From Echinarachnius parma (lineage: Eukaryota > Echinodermata > Echinoidea > Clypeasteroida > Echinarachniidae), in the NCBI GenBank assembly GCA_037951105.1, contig JBAMJV010003946.1, positions 1-64,000 of the forward strand: DNA of 64,000 nucleotides, in the 5' to 3' direction. The notes beneath the pieces are model-generated. The model made no database searches. It had not been told where the DNA came from and was given only the letters and a program-made list of their open reading frames with translations. The translations under genes were made by a program, and so were the position numbers. Below, piece by piece: positions 14,601 to 29,600 of the stretch. Each line of letters starts with the position of its first letter. The stretch's first letter is position 1.

Positions 14601-17600
14601 ACTGTAGACACAGCATAGTGAGTTCTCACGAATAGAATTATCTGGAGTGTCCATGTTTACTGAAATGCTTGGACATTCTCGAACGCTCGATCGGAAGATC
14701 ACCCGAGAACAGAGTCTAGTATGGACGCGTTCAATATCCCCAAAACGAGGAAATACTTCATCCTCACCATCCATGTCCGGTGATCATTCTCTAGTGAACA
14801 GTTCATCCCGTTAATACACACGTTATTGTTCTAGGGTTGATGCTGTTTATCTCACGCGTTTTGCCATAGGCTGCATGTTGGACCTCGTAATTAATTACTT
14901 CGTTTGATATTCTAACGATTGTATTGATCTTTGGTGATGACAGTTAAACAAAATAATGCTATTCCACATGGTCGTATGATTGGCGTATGTCCGTGCCAAA
15001 ATAACATCCAAGCATATTTTAATGTTATACCATATATGTTAGTAACACACACTCAGAGGCGTAGCTGGTACGGGGGGGGGGGGGGGGGGGCACAAACCCT
15101 TTAGGCAAATTACCAGAGGGGGCACGAACCCCCCCCTGTGTCTCCGTGTATATAGCTGCATCACTGTACATCACACCTGTTTGAAGTTGTACTTCTACCC
15201 GATTGTATATAGAGTACACTTACTGAATATTATTATGAACATTAACTAATGCTTATTGAAATTCTGGCTTATTTTACAAACATCAGAAGCAAGACAAATG
15301 ACTGATTATGGACTACGCGGGATGGAATATCTCCACGATTAAACGCACTTTTCTTTATTGAATAATGATGCTGGTATGCGGAACTCACATGGGACCCGAC
15401 TTCTTACATGTCTTATGATCCAAGATTAAACATGATAGAAAGGAAAAGAGAGAGAAGGGGAGGGAGAAAGACAGATTGGGAGAGGTAGAAAGAGGGGGGG
15501 GGGGGGGGGGGGAATGGAAGGGGTGAAAGAAGGTCAATGATAAATATATATGGCGAAGACAAAAATGTATTTGGTTGGGTGAAAACTATTACAACGTGAA
15601 CTATACAACGGCATGGACATGATGACTTTAATATTTTGCTTTCCAAAATGAAAACCACCACAGCTCCTATTCAGCCGAATGTGGCTTGAGTCTGTAATAA
15701 TTCAAGATGACTGTATATTTTCATTGACGATTTGGAATCGTTCCTGAAACATAGACAGTTTTATCGCAGTACACCCGTTTGGGACGTTCGCGCACCCCCG
15801 CATGACCTACTTAAACAAAATATGGAAACAACATCACGTTGTACATTCATTCGTTCATGTAACATACCAATGTTGGATAGGATCTTGTTTCATTTCAATG
15901 GCAGCGAAACTGTACGTGTATAATGGGTGACATGGAAACTGAGATCAAAACCCTCCACCACAGACCTCAATTTGTACTGCTTTTAAAGGGTACCACCACC
16001 CAAAAATAATAATCTTTTTATAGAAAGGTAACATCTTTAGTATTCCATTCCTTCAATAAGTTCACAAAAATATGTTTTCAGAAAAAAATATATAATTGGA
16101 AAACGCATCACCATTCTCAGCCATGCGGTCATGCGGTCTGAATGCGCAGACTATTATGCGAGCAGAGCCAGCGGCGCTCTATGCAGAGCGAACGAATCAT
16201 CCGGGATTCTATTGACGTACGCGTGAATTGCATTGGCGCACTCGCAAATGCCTGGCCCGTGTGGAACCACGAGATAGCCGTGGTTCCGTAAGTGGTGGAA
16301 ATTAATTGCTTTGTTTATGAATTACACGACCCTTTGCGAAATGTTGGGTATCTATTTGATATCACAAAACGGTACCAAAACATATAATAATGTGTTGTCC
16401 TTTGCCTGGTGGTCCCCTTTAACGCAATTTTCATCAGCATGATAGATGTTGGACGCGTTGGACGGATTTTCGCCCATTTTCGCCTCAAAATTGTATGTGC
16501 GTTGTTCATGTAGTCCCTATAAACATGGAACTATTTCTTAGAGACAAGTTTTATGATTTAAAGTTTAAATTTAAAACATCAAATACATGCAGGAATGCAA
16601 CCAGGTGTGCACCCCTTTCAAAGATAATATAGATTATTAAAGGGTTTCATTTGGAAAATCTTCATTTTTTCCAGAATTATTGTTAAAGATTCTGATTTTG
16701 AAAAGGGCATCTGTAATGGAAATCCCCCACGAACAAATTCACGAAGCTGTAGTTTCGGTTTTCACGTATAACGTAAGAATGATAAACATTATCGTTTGTA
16801 ATAAAATGGCCGTATAGTCATAATTAATCAGAGCATTGTCAGGTCCGCTTTTTTTTTTAGATCATCGATTTCATTTGTTTTCTATCATATGGGCACATAG
16901 GAGCGTTTTTTTAAAAATCGTTCGATCCATTACCATGATTACGTCAAAGTACATAATGCTCCTTCAAGTCACTCGTGATTGCATTATAATGCAAATACAA
17001 GAGCTGGTTAGTAACCCGGAGTACTGTATACCGCGTCCGCGTACATATAGTGTTGGGATTATTCCAGTGATAATCATCCTGAGGTTTTATGAATATTCCG
17101 AGGGTTGAGCAAACTGGGTGCCCAAATACTCAACAAGAACTATACTTGACCACAAATGTTATATCTCTGATTGCCCTTATATACCGCACACCTTCCTTCA
17201 AATGTATGTAAGTCCAGGGCCCCGTTGCAGAAAGAGATAATCGATTGCAAGTTACGTAAGTCAGAGCCCAGTCAGAGTCGTCTGTTCTGAATGCGCAAAT
17301 CTTATTAGTTGAAACAGGCAAACTTTCTGACTTACAATCGATTGTATCCCTTTCTGCAACGGGGTTCGTGTGTTCAAATCTGATTGGTTCAAATTATTGG
17401 GCACGTGGCCCAATAATTTGACAAATACAATAAACAAACAAATAGAGAAATATGGTGTGCCCCCCTATAATGTGTATGCCCCCTCCCTCCCCCCCCCCCC
17501 CCAATCAAGTCTGACCACACCACGGCAAAGCTCTCTAAGATGCCTAATATTCACATCCTCCTGTGTGTTGGGTATGCTTGCCATACCCTTTTTCCAATTA

Positions 17601-20600
17601 GGTTCAGAAAGGCAGTAAGCTTTAACAAAAGCGAACACTTTCACACAATCCCAAGGTTATAAAGCCAAAAGTAAACACAGTTGTGCACGGTTCAGACCTC
17701 GTCGAGGCGGAAATATGAATATAACGCCCCATTATTTGGGCAAACATTGTCACCAAGGTAAACCCACACGGGACCCACATTCCGTGATTGAAAGTGTAGT
17801 ATATATCCTGTCGAAATATAATTAAATGTACCTCCACCCTGCATGCCCTTATATGTCGGGCCAAACCTGGAAAGTTTGCTGAAAGCTCTCAAAGTCAAAC
17901 TCGTTTACCACATGTTTTTAAAGAGGATTTATTATATATCATTAGGTCAAAAATATCCAACTCTGAATGCATTTGTTAAATATTTGTTTATAAACCTCGG
18001 GAAAAGAAGCCCCCCTCGATCAATACGCCACTAATTTTAAGAGGTCGATTTAAATCTCTATCTTCTTAATAATTCTTTTCTTTAGTATGTAGTTTGATAC
18101 AACTCTCATTTTGTGATGAGCTTCTCACAACATTGCACAAGATCATTCATATCTAGTACACGATGGAGCATTATGTCGCATTATGTTCCCGTTACGGGTG
18201 TGGGGTGGCACCGCCGGGCGCGCGGGTTCATGATCTTGGTCTAATATACTGAGATCTTGGTCTGATACGTACACTAACTGTGCTAAAAATAGCATGCATA
18301 ACTCAAGACTATGTTTGCACATTCCCTTGTAATTTTGTTCGAGTAAGTACCTCTCACATTTTGATCTTCTCACGTATGTAGATGCATGCGACCCTTCACC
18401 CTGCCACAATGGAGCGACTTGTTTCCGGGCCAGCAATGAAGGTTACATCTGTAGGTGCACAGATGGGTTCACTGGAACAAACTGCACTGGTACGTTGTAA
18501 TGATGATGATGTTGGTGGTGATGCATGATGATGATGATGACGATGATGATGATAATGATGATGATGATCATCATCATCATGTTGATGGTGATGATGACAA
18601 TATGATGATTGTGATGAACTGATGATGATGGTGATGGTGGCGGTCATGGTAATTCGGGCGATTGTGATGGTGATAGTAATGTAGATGATGGTAGTGATGC
18701 CTGATGCTGCTGGTGCACATGGTGATGATGGTGATTATGCCTAATGATGGTGGTAATGTTGATAATGATGGTCATGTTGATAGTGATGATTATGGTGATG
18801 ATGACGATATAATGATGGTGATACTAGTAATGGAGATAATCGATGATGATGGTGATGGTGATGATGACGATAATGACGATGACAATTACGTTGATGATGA
18901 TGATCATGACAATGATGATGATATGATACTGATGGTAACAGTTAATATGATAACACACTTTGTCATACCCTATTTTGCCGGGACTATGTGTCAACCTATT
19001 TATCCTATATTTCATCCTGCTATGTCTAAATAGAAGTCATGTCTGATGTGTGCTCGGCTGGACCATGTGGGGACTACGGGGCCAACTGCCTGGTGTCGGG
19101 GGATAACCCAAACTCCTTTGTATGCGTGTGCATTGATGGGTCTTACTCGTTGGACCAGGCCTGCTCCCCTCCTACTACACCATCTATGACCACCCTACCA
19201 GACCTCACAACACCCACAGGTAGGTGTCAACCATGTATGCAAGTCTCTTACTTGTAAATGTTTTAAAATAATGAATTAACATTCAACTTACCATTTTAAC
19301 ATAACAAACATTCTTTGACGAACATCGAATCCCGTTTGAAACTTTGAATCCCATTTTCTTTGCTCTTTTTCAATCACATTATATATTTCTGGTCAGTTTC
19401 TCTATTATTTAAAAAGCTGCATCACTTTGGTGATCCCTCGCATATCCCTAAGTTGATTTCTATCCTTCGGGTTTATGTCAGGTTCATAATAGCTTCTGAC
19501 CTCACGAGCAATGAAAATTAAGGGGTTTCAGGGAAGAACGCTGTACTAGGGTTTTCTATAGCTCAGTCGGTAAGAGTGCCGGTCTAGCAATCCGGAGGTC
19601 TTGGGTTCAAATCCTGCTGGAATCCCATGTTAACATGATGGATGTCTCCATTAAAAAAAAAACTTTGGAAATGGAGGGGGTAGAAGTGGGGGCTCATGGC
19701 TGCAGACCATTGACTAAAATTTAATTCAGTACACAATGTGTGTTTAGACTGAAATAATTTGTCTTGTTGTTGGGCAAATCCCTGGGTCTAAAACTATATT
19801 TTAATGTTTAACTTTTATTCATGATGATTATTTTTTATCTCTCTCATTCTGCACCTTTCCATTAACCCTTGATTACCCTGTGCACCCACCCTTTCCTCAT
19901 CCCCACCCTCCTCCTCATCCTCCACACACCACCCTCATCCTCCACCCTCATCATAATCCTCTACATACACAGTTCATCCTTGTGATATGGACCCTAGCCC
20001 CTGCCAAAATGGAGGAATCTGCTTTGAAAACTCTGCAAACGTTATTCAATGTATATGCACCGGCGGTTACACAGGAACGCTCTGTGAAATTTCCCGAGGT
20101 AAATAAACATTTTGTCCAATAATGGCAAGTTAGGAAGATTTAAAAATTTTGAATAACTCTCTTATTCATTATTGGCTAATATATTTTGGGGCATGTGTTT
20201 CTTTCTCCTTACATGCTATATGAGATTATAATTTAACATGTTAATACTGATAATATCATACTAATAAGAATAATAGTTCTATATCCTTGACAATTCTTGG
20301 GGTGAACAGCAATCTAAACATTCACAATAGTCTTGTTCACATGATAAAATGCATAATCACATAATATATGCAAGCTATCTGGTATTGATGCTCTTTGCCT
20401 CGTTATCAGATTCCATGTTTGTTTATATAAATAGTATGAGAACTTGATCGCCATACATTACAAATCAAATTACCTATCGTTACCTGATATAATGCTACTA
20501 CTGCAAGCAGTTATTGTCTAAACATCAAAATGAAAGTATATTGGTTACAGAAATATCTGAAATTCCTTTCCTTATTTCTTTCGTTATTGAACAAGGGATT

Positions 20601-23600
20601 TTTGGTCTTGAATTTCAAGAAGTAAAAGCTTCCTTTTTTAAAATAGAAGATACATAAATATTAATTTGGATGCTAACTACTTAGTCAAATAAAAACAACC
20701 TGTTTACATACATTGAGAGAATTATGTTCAATAAAAATGAAGACGTGTAGGGTTAAATACGGACGTCAGTGACTATAGTCCCTATACTCCCTGTTTTTTT
20801 CCCTTCTTTTCACAGGAGTGGAGGCCTGGGGGCTTAATTTGGCCCCATGCAACCTCTTGATTATTTTGAACATTCTTTTTTTGATAATATTATATATGGC
20901 AAGATATTACTCAAACTCAAATATAGGCCCTATATCATAAACGATCATAGGCCAACGAATAGTAGGCCTACACATAATCAAGGTAATATTCTTAGGAAGA
21001 GCTAATTGATTATCTCAATTTTCTTTTGATAGTCAATATGGGGCCTAAATTTCCAATCCCAGCAGAGTCAAAGGCAAAGTGACTAATTTTCTTTTGTATG
21101 TTTTGCTACTTCCAGCTTGTCAGTCTGCGCCATGTCAGAATGGTGGGTCGTGTTCCATGAGTCCGGACGGCAGCCATGTTTGTGAGTGCGTGGGCCTCTT
21201 TACCGGACCAGAATGTCAAGACATGGGTACGTACAGATCATTACTCTGACAGAAATTCTGTCTGCATTGTTGCTTCAGCCTACATTGGTCTAGACAATAA
21301 AATTGGTCTCTAATATATTCTGATGGATGTTTCACTTACCGCTCCATTTAGCACTGACGACCATTGGCCTAGCTTACTGAAGGCCTGATGTGAAATAATT
21401 CAAGCTTACATGACCCAATTAATATATGTCTTAATAGTTAAACATAAAAAACAACATTTAATTAGAGAATTTATTGAACAAACACAAATCGTTCAAAATA
21501 GAACACATTTTGGTTTGGTTAAATTGAATTACTGAATGTTTTGCTGCAAACATGAGTGGGTAATTCAATGACTACCATATGTGCTGTAAGTTGAAGCAAA
21601 ATTCTTTATTTAATTTGTAATTATTAAAATTTGATAAAGATCAAAAATTAATAATTAATGACATGAACCGAATTTGCAAATAAAGAATTAAATTATGAAA
21701 GCTGAACATGATGGATAGCAGGGATTATGAAGAAAAAAACAAATACACAGAGCACTGGTAGATTTATCAGAAGTGAATAATTAATATTATTTGTAGTAAG
21801 ATGTATTATGTAAACCCCCAGTAATTAAACTTACTATAACTTTGTGATTTCTATACACATGTAGTTGGTTGTGCATCATTCCCCTGCCAAAATGGTGGTG
21901 ATTGTACCAGCACCGGAAGCTATGCAAGGGACTACAGCTGCAATTGTGGTGAACTATATACTGGCACAGACTGTGAAACAAGTAAGTCATACTTACTCCT
22001 GCAATTATACACACACTGGTACAAATTCTGAAACAAGTGATCAGATTATTTTTTTATTATTTATCAGATGTTATATACGCAGTATAGTATGCTGAACCTT
22101 TCTTTCTTTTATTTCAATTTCTAACAGCGCATAGAGGCATATGTGATATGCGCGTTATGAATACATTATTATTATTATCAATATACATTGATAATTATTA
22201 TCATTGTTTTATGTCTCTCACTATCTTACTGTAGAATTAGAATAACCTAAAGATCTAAATATGTTTTCATATTTGACGTTGTTAGGATCATAATATAGAA
22301 TGCACTAGAAGAACAAATATGATTATGACAAATTTTGTTATGGTATCTGGACTCATGTTCTTCAAAACATACTACAATTTAAAAGGAATTGTATGTTGAA
22401 TGTTTAATTAAATTTACATACATACAATCCGCCTGGTTCCAAGGACTTGTTAATTGCTGCTCTAATGCATGTTACTGAGCTTTTTAGAGAGAACCACAAA
22501 GTCACTCAACTCTTATGTCATGAAAGATTAATTGATTTATTTTATTTATTTACAACATAATCTCATAATATAATTAATTTGTACAAATGATCATAAAAAG
22601 AGGTAGCCGTTAGACATGCTTCTTCTGTATATTATGAAAAAACTCAAAAAGTGGGACATATTGTTGTAGACACTTGGTGGTTATAGAGTGTGGGCCCATT
22701 GTGTGAATACTAGTAATGCATAATCAATTAAACAAAGTCACCAAACATATCCGATTGGTGTTGATCATTTCAGTTATAGATGCGTGTGCGTCGTCCCCCT
22801 GCTTGAATGAAGGCTTCTGCAACAGGCGAGGTGACATGGTGGGGTACGTCTGCACCTGTTCCAATAATGGCTTCACGGGGATGCATTGTGAGAACCCTCC
22901 ACCACCTACCACTCCAAGCCAGAGTACAAGCAATCCACCTTCCACTACAGGTACGCATGCTTCCATGGGTTTTTTAAAAATATTTAATTTTTTTTAATAT
23001 AAGATACAAATGTGAAGAATAGCCCACCAGGGCATTATTGTAACTCTGGAGGGCCAATCAAATGGTCCACTGCATTTAACTCAAAAAGTGTAATTAAACA
23101 AAATGAGTATGAATACTAAAAACTACTTTGATAGGAGGTGAGCATGTGTTGGGATTGGATCGGTTAAGATTGGATTGGGGGAGTGGGGTCACAGAGTTGA
23201 TGTTTCTTTGCCCATCTTTGCCCATCTGAGATCTGAGATGTAACTACAAAACCCTCTGTAACACGCCTTCTACTACAAACACTTTCGTAAGTAGGTTTAA
23301 AGGTTTCAGTTGATGATTTTCATTTTTCATGCATATCCATTTGGGTAGTCTTGCAAATTAAGGGCCAATATGAAAACAACAAGCGCTGATTTGGATTGGG
23401 CTAAGATAAAGAACAAGCTGCTCATAATTAAGGGGCCAGCAATATGAGTTGTAAGGAATGCGTTCATGAGGTAGCCTGTAATATTTGTTACACGAGAGGT
23501 ACATTTTTCTTTTCTTTTCTTCATAATCTATATAAAGCAGGTTAAAAGGAACCACCACAGTTTTAGCGAGTTTTTGTTATTTTGTTTAGTATTCGCTTAG

Positions 23601-26600
23601 GCCTTTGTTCGATCACAATCTGTGCGCTGGTCACGCAGTGGTCACGCACAGCAACGTGGTACTCCGTGGAATGCGCCATGATCAAAATTTTCGCACCGGG
23701 TGAATACTCGTATAATGCACAATTAAACGTGCTGTGTCGTTTTATTATTTTGAGGTCTATAACTCCACGAAAAAGAGATTTCAAGCCCTAATTTTTTCAG
23801 GCATGCTATTAAATGAGATTTTCTTTCATATAAGACAATAACCTCGCAAATTTGTCTTGCAAAAGTCGGACAGTCCCTTTAACGTAGAAGATCTTTGAAA
23901 CGTCACGTCAAAGTAGTAAGTTGATCGTGTGAATATAACGTTTTTTGATTAACCATTATTATGATGATGTCTAAATCTGCAGAGTCTGTGCCTCGGTGTA
24001 ACCAGAACTGTCTGAATGGAGGGACCTGTACCGATGGAGTATGCATGTGTACTCCTGGATATGGTGGACATCTCTGTGAACAAGGTATGTGGTATACCAC
24101 TTGCCATAGCCTTTGAATGTACCACCATGTATGCAAGTGTAACTCTATTTGGAGTATCAATGTGTGGCATGACAGCTATTTATTAATGTGGGTAATACAG
24201 TCAAACATGTGTATAATGACCACCCAAGGAAAACAAGAATATTGACCACTGTAGACAGGTGAACTTTATAGATGGGTTTCATTAAATTGTTTTGCTCTGT
24301 AAGCTAGGGCTCACTTTTGGTGGCCACTATGAACAGGTTGGCTGATATAGACAGGTGGCCTCTAAGGCAGGTTCTGTAGTTCCAAATAATATCAGGCAAG
24401 CCAACTGTGTCTGACTTAGAAGTGGTAAGGTTATTATCTGATTAAATTGGTAAGTTATTTAGAATGATTTCTATTTTTTTTTTCTAACAAAAGAATGTCA
24501 CGTCACTGATTCGATACTCTTGCACAAATATATTATGCTATAAGATTTCCATGGAGAAAGACAAGTAAGTTTTTATGAGACATTGTCAACAAAATTTGGA
24601 CTCTATACATAAAAACACAACAAATATAGATGGCTATAATGTGTTGAGTTTTAGATCCCACATGAGGAGAACTATTCACTTTAAAACTAATCAAATTTGG
24701 CTACATCCAATCAAACTTTGGCTTACATTGTATAATGATGTATATGATAATATTCCTCTCTATTCATGTCTGCTTTGTAACCCACACAGACTACAGACCA
24801 CGCTTCACGAATTGTCCAGAGGGCGAGACCCTCATATACGCCTTGAACCAAGACAGCAATGTGGCTACCATCGACGTCGACACCATTGGTGCCACAAACT
24901 ACGAAGGCCTTGTTTCCCTCCCTGTCAACTTTGTCGAGGGCCCGGACATCAACGCCATATCATCGTTGACATTCTCCACGGAGTTTGCAGAGGGACAGGA
25001 TGTGGTGGCCCGAGCAGTGGATGGTCAAGGAAGGAGCCAGGAATGTAGCTTCACCATTCGCTTAGAAGGTGAGACTTGATTCTAAAGTCAACCATGCAAT
25101 GATGCAGACCTAAAATTGTAACAATATATGTTTTTATGCCTCCGCAACGAAGTAGCCGGAGGCATTATGTTTTCGGGTTGTCCGTCCGTCCGTACGTACG
25201 TACGTACGTCCGTACGTCCGTACGTCCCGTTCTCGTGATCGCGTTATCTCAAGAACCGATTAACGGATTTTCACCAAACTTGGGTCATGTATGTATCTTG
25301 GGGGGCCAATGATCTGATTAGATTTTGGGGTCATGAGGTCAAAGGTCAAAGGTCACAGAGCTCATTATATATGCAAAAATAGCTCGTGATCGCGTTATCT
25401 CAAGAAGGGATTGACAGATTCTGACCAAACTTGGTACATGTATGTATCTTGGGGGGCCGATGATCTGATTAGATTTTGGGGTCATGAGGTCAAAGGTCAA
25501 AGGTCACAGAGCTCATTATATATGCAAAAATAGCTTGTGATCGCGTCATCTCAAGAACGGATTGACTGATTCTGACCAAACTTGGTACATGTATGTATCT
25601 TGGGGAGCCAATGATCTGATTAGATTTTGGGGTCATGAGGTCAAAGGTCAAAGGTCACAGAGCTCATTATATATGCAAAAATAGCTCGTGATCGCGTTAT
25701 CTCAAGAAGGGATTGACAGATTCTGACCAAACTTGGTACATGTATGTATCTTGGGGGGCCGATGATCTGATTAGATTTTGGGGTCATGAGGTCAAAGGTC
25801 AAAGGTCACAGAGCTCATTATATATGCAAAAATAGCTCGTGATCGCGTTATCTCAAGAAGGGATTGACAGATTCTGACCAAACTTGGTACATGTATGTTC
25901 CTTGGAGAGCCAATGAACTGATTAGATTTTGGGGGTCATGAGGTCAAAGGTCAAAGGTCACAGGGCTCATTATATGTAAAAGTAGCTTGAGATTGGAAAT
26001 CTCAAGAACTGAATATCAGATTTCAATCCAACTTGATACCTGAATGTATAATAGGGAACAATTGTAGTCATTAGACTTTCGGGTCATGAGGGCAAAGGTC
26101 AAGGTCACTTATAGCTCATAATTGTGATACGTCAAGATCTAAAATCAAAATTGAGTTGACAGAATTAATTCTGTGTACATGTTGATTTGGGCTTGACATA
26201 AATCAATTGCGTAATGGCGGAGGCATCATTTTCGACTGCGCGCAGTCGAAGATCCATCTAGTTTTTTAACCATTTTTCTAATGCCGCCTACCATTTTGAT
26301 GTCTTCACTATATTTGTTTGACGTGATAACTATTCTAAATTTAATGAATTCTGACATGCAAGTAACACTTCCCAAATTGAATCATAAGGAAACATTCATG
26401 CATGATTGGTGTTTGAATGTTACCGTTTCCAACATTGTTTGATAAAAGCAGTTATCACTTGTCAAGCTAGGAGACCACAATGTCTATAGATGCAAATGGA
26501 AGTTACCTGACCGGATCCTGAGGTGGTGGACAATGCTAAGTGATGGACCCATTTCTAGTTAGGACCAAATATAGCCATTTAAAAATGTTGCTTCCAACAG

Positions 26601-29600
26601 TACTGATAATTGCTATTTTCGTTTTCCATCTCATTTATAGATCGCCAAATACCTAGTATCACCTGTCCAGGAGACATTACGCTAACCACAACATCTACAT
26701 CCATGGAAGTGACCTGGCCGGATGCCGAAGTGACAGACAATGCTGACCCTTCTCCAGAGGTGACCTACTACCCAATGTCCAGTGGCGATAGTTTCCCAGC
26801 CACGGGCAATAGCGTGTCCATCATTGTCAGGGCAACAGACTCCTCCCTTAACTACCAGGAATGCATCTTTAGGGTCACCGTTTATAAGAGAGGTAATTAT
26901 TTATTTAAAAGATTAAAATGATTTTATTTAGGGTTATCGTTTACAAAGAGATCTTTTAGTAAAGATTGTCATGGTCATTTTCCATGGAGGTATAACTGGT
27001 GTATGACAATTCAAAATGATGATTTTATTCAGCCAGTGCATAATAAAAAAATAATATAAGATTCTATTTATTAGGGTCGAAATTTTAAGCTGGCTGTCAT
27101 AATAGCATCCTGAAGTTTGTTTTCCTTTGTGACCTTTGATATATTACAGGGGCTCGTAGACAATTTTTAGGGGCTTATTCTAGTATTTTGGGGTCTAAAC
27201 TGCCCTAAGCCCCCAGATATTTCTGTCACTGATGTTCTGTCGCAGGGACTTTGTCGAGGACAGTGGGAATAATAAAGATTCTAATGACATCCCTTTTTTG
27301 TTGTCAATACAGTGTATGATTGTGAGGACTTCCAAAAGATGAACAATGTAGAGGTATCCTGCGTGGTATCAGAGCAGAGTAGACATGTGCAGGGTGAATT
27401 GCGACAGTGGCTTTATCAACACGGTGAACAGTTAAATAAAACCACTTCTCAAAAATACCAGAAAATTGGGTAATTCACATGATTCTAATTCTTATTCCTT
27501 TATTTGTTGTCAATACAGAGTATGATTGTGCGGCCTTTCCAGAGATGAACAATGCAGAGGTATCCTGTGTGGTATCAGAGCAGAGTAGACAGTGCAGGGT
27601 GAACTGTGACAGTGGCTTTATCAACACGGTAGGCAGTGACAGGGTCTACGTTTGCATTGCGGACAGTGCAGGGACATTCTGGGATCCTCTTCCTCCAGCC
27701 GAAGTCTGTGCAAGTGAGTATGCGATTCCATCACATTTGACCTTTTGCCTTGTACATTGTACCTTCTTGAAACCAAATAATCCTGAATTCTCTACAAGGG
27801 TTTCATTTACCCTTGGGTGATATTACAGCATACGATGCCAGTTTTAGTCAGTGGCTTTGTCAACATGTATTTGTGCATTGCTGACAGTGCAGGGACATTG
27901 TTGGATTCTCTCCCTCCAACCGATGTCTCTGCAAATGAGTATGACATTCCATGGCACCCAATTCAATGCTAGTAAGGCATGATTTTTTTATTTTTTAAAA
28001 ACTTTAGTGACCTCAAACAAAGGAAAACATTACAAATGGCGTTAGATTTTGATACCCATTTGGGATCCTTGCCCTCCAACCCATGTCTGCACAATTGAGT
28101 AAGCAATCCCGTGTCACTTTTCTTTTGGATTATTCTTAATGCAGCTTTATTACTGGATGCATCTATTATTGTTTAAAAGATTACATACAGATCTCTTTGA
28201 TTGATTGTAAAATGAAAATAGTCGATTAAATTATTTCTCTTTGTGAATTCAGGAGCAGAGATTGGCAGCGACATCACCAAACTTGTCCAGCTTCGCTTCC
28301 CTCTCGGGGTTGCCCCGTGCCCCGGGGAAGACGCATCTTTTGCCTCGGCTATCGCAAGGAACATCACCAACACCCTGGAAGCCAATGATCTATGCGAGGT
28401 GGGCTCAGCATCTGCTTGTGGCGAGGACAGCATCACCTCTAGTTGCTTCAGCAACAGAAGTAGGAGGCGTAGGAGCAGCATCAGAGTCGGTCTCGAAGAC
28501 ATCAACCCAAGGATGAGAAGACAGTCCAGTGACGAGCTCTTTGTCGACATTGGTGTCTCTTCGCCGACGGCAGCTGGTGGAGACCAGAGACAGATTGAAG
28601 CTGATGTCGATTTGCTGGCTGATGGGATTAAAGTCATGGCGGACAGTGGGGGCTTTGAACTGACAGCCGGAGTAGTCGTAGCAAACGATCCCACAGGAAC
28701 ACAGGTGGCTAGCGAGTTCCTGTGGTCTTGTGGTGAGGGGCAGGTGTCTCTCAGCTCAGGATGTGGTAAGTACAGTACATAGTGGACACTGTTCACCTTT
28801 TTACTTCGCAAGTCAATACTGTAATATAGACTAAGCTTCTTACAGATTAAGGAGAGCTCTGAGATATTTCATACTGCCAGGCCTTTGAAATGTAGATTTT
28901 TTCTAAAATTCAAATAGACTTAATTTGTTAGTGGTCAGCAAAATGTTTAGTTATACAATAATGTGTTATAAAATGTGGGCAGAATTACATTTATCGTTTA
29001 AAAAAACATGCATTACCACTTCAATTATGCATTTCCAAATAATGTATTATTTTATTCATACATGTGTATATGTCCAAAACAATTCTTTATTATTTCTAGC
29101 ACAAGAATTATACTGTTAACATGATTGCTATACTGACATGAAACAGAATTCCATTTGTTAAATAAACAGCTTTATTTTGTAACCTTATTTTGTTTTTTAT
29201 TCATCATGCCGTTATGTAATTAGTTAATATTATGATTCTTTTGAATATTCCCCAGTTTCCTGCCCGAGTGGAACGTATTATGATGCATCAACCGAGACCT
29301 GCACTTTCTGCTCTCGGGGGACCTATCAGGCTGAGCGGGGACAGATGTCATGTGACCTGTGCCCTACCGGTCACCTGACCGATGCCACTGGCTCTACTGC
29401 TCTCAATGATTGTAAGTGGAAATATCTGCTCATGTTACTGACATAATAGGACTGTCTTTCGAACAAAAACATTAGTAAAAGTAGAAGAATACTTCTTGGG
29501 TCGTTCATTTAACCCACGGAACATATTAGTTGTTTTAATAATATAATAACAGTTAAAGTGTCAGATATTGCACAAAATGACATTTGAGACTTCAATCCTA

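Larger units (their letters stand above)
14131..18381. other. Intron 3 of the reeler gene
   Basis: Contains G/C tracts (15072-15090, 15494-15512, 17489-17502), MITE L and the small MITE at 17220. No further exon with phase 1-1 and EGF-type cysteines was found. Confidence 0.55.

Noticed and set aside
18704-19033. A 109-codon Asp-rich frame and His-rich frames on the other strand
   Set aside because: They are direct translations of the (GATGAT)n tract in the intron after EGF exon 4; no homology or splice logic.
19549-19625. Functional tRNA-Ala(AGC) gene
   Set aside because: Good A box, but the acceptor and T stems have mismatches and extra bases, and the leader recurs with another decayed tRNA-like part; a SINE explains it better.
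24575-25048. 157-codon plus-strand frame
   Set aside because: Alternative frame across HYR exon 11; the exon frame fits the family and phase, this one does not.
28173-28811. 212-codon minus-strand frame
   Set aside because: Antisense shadow of exon 14 of the reeler gene, which has a domain-consistent frame and splice sites.
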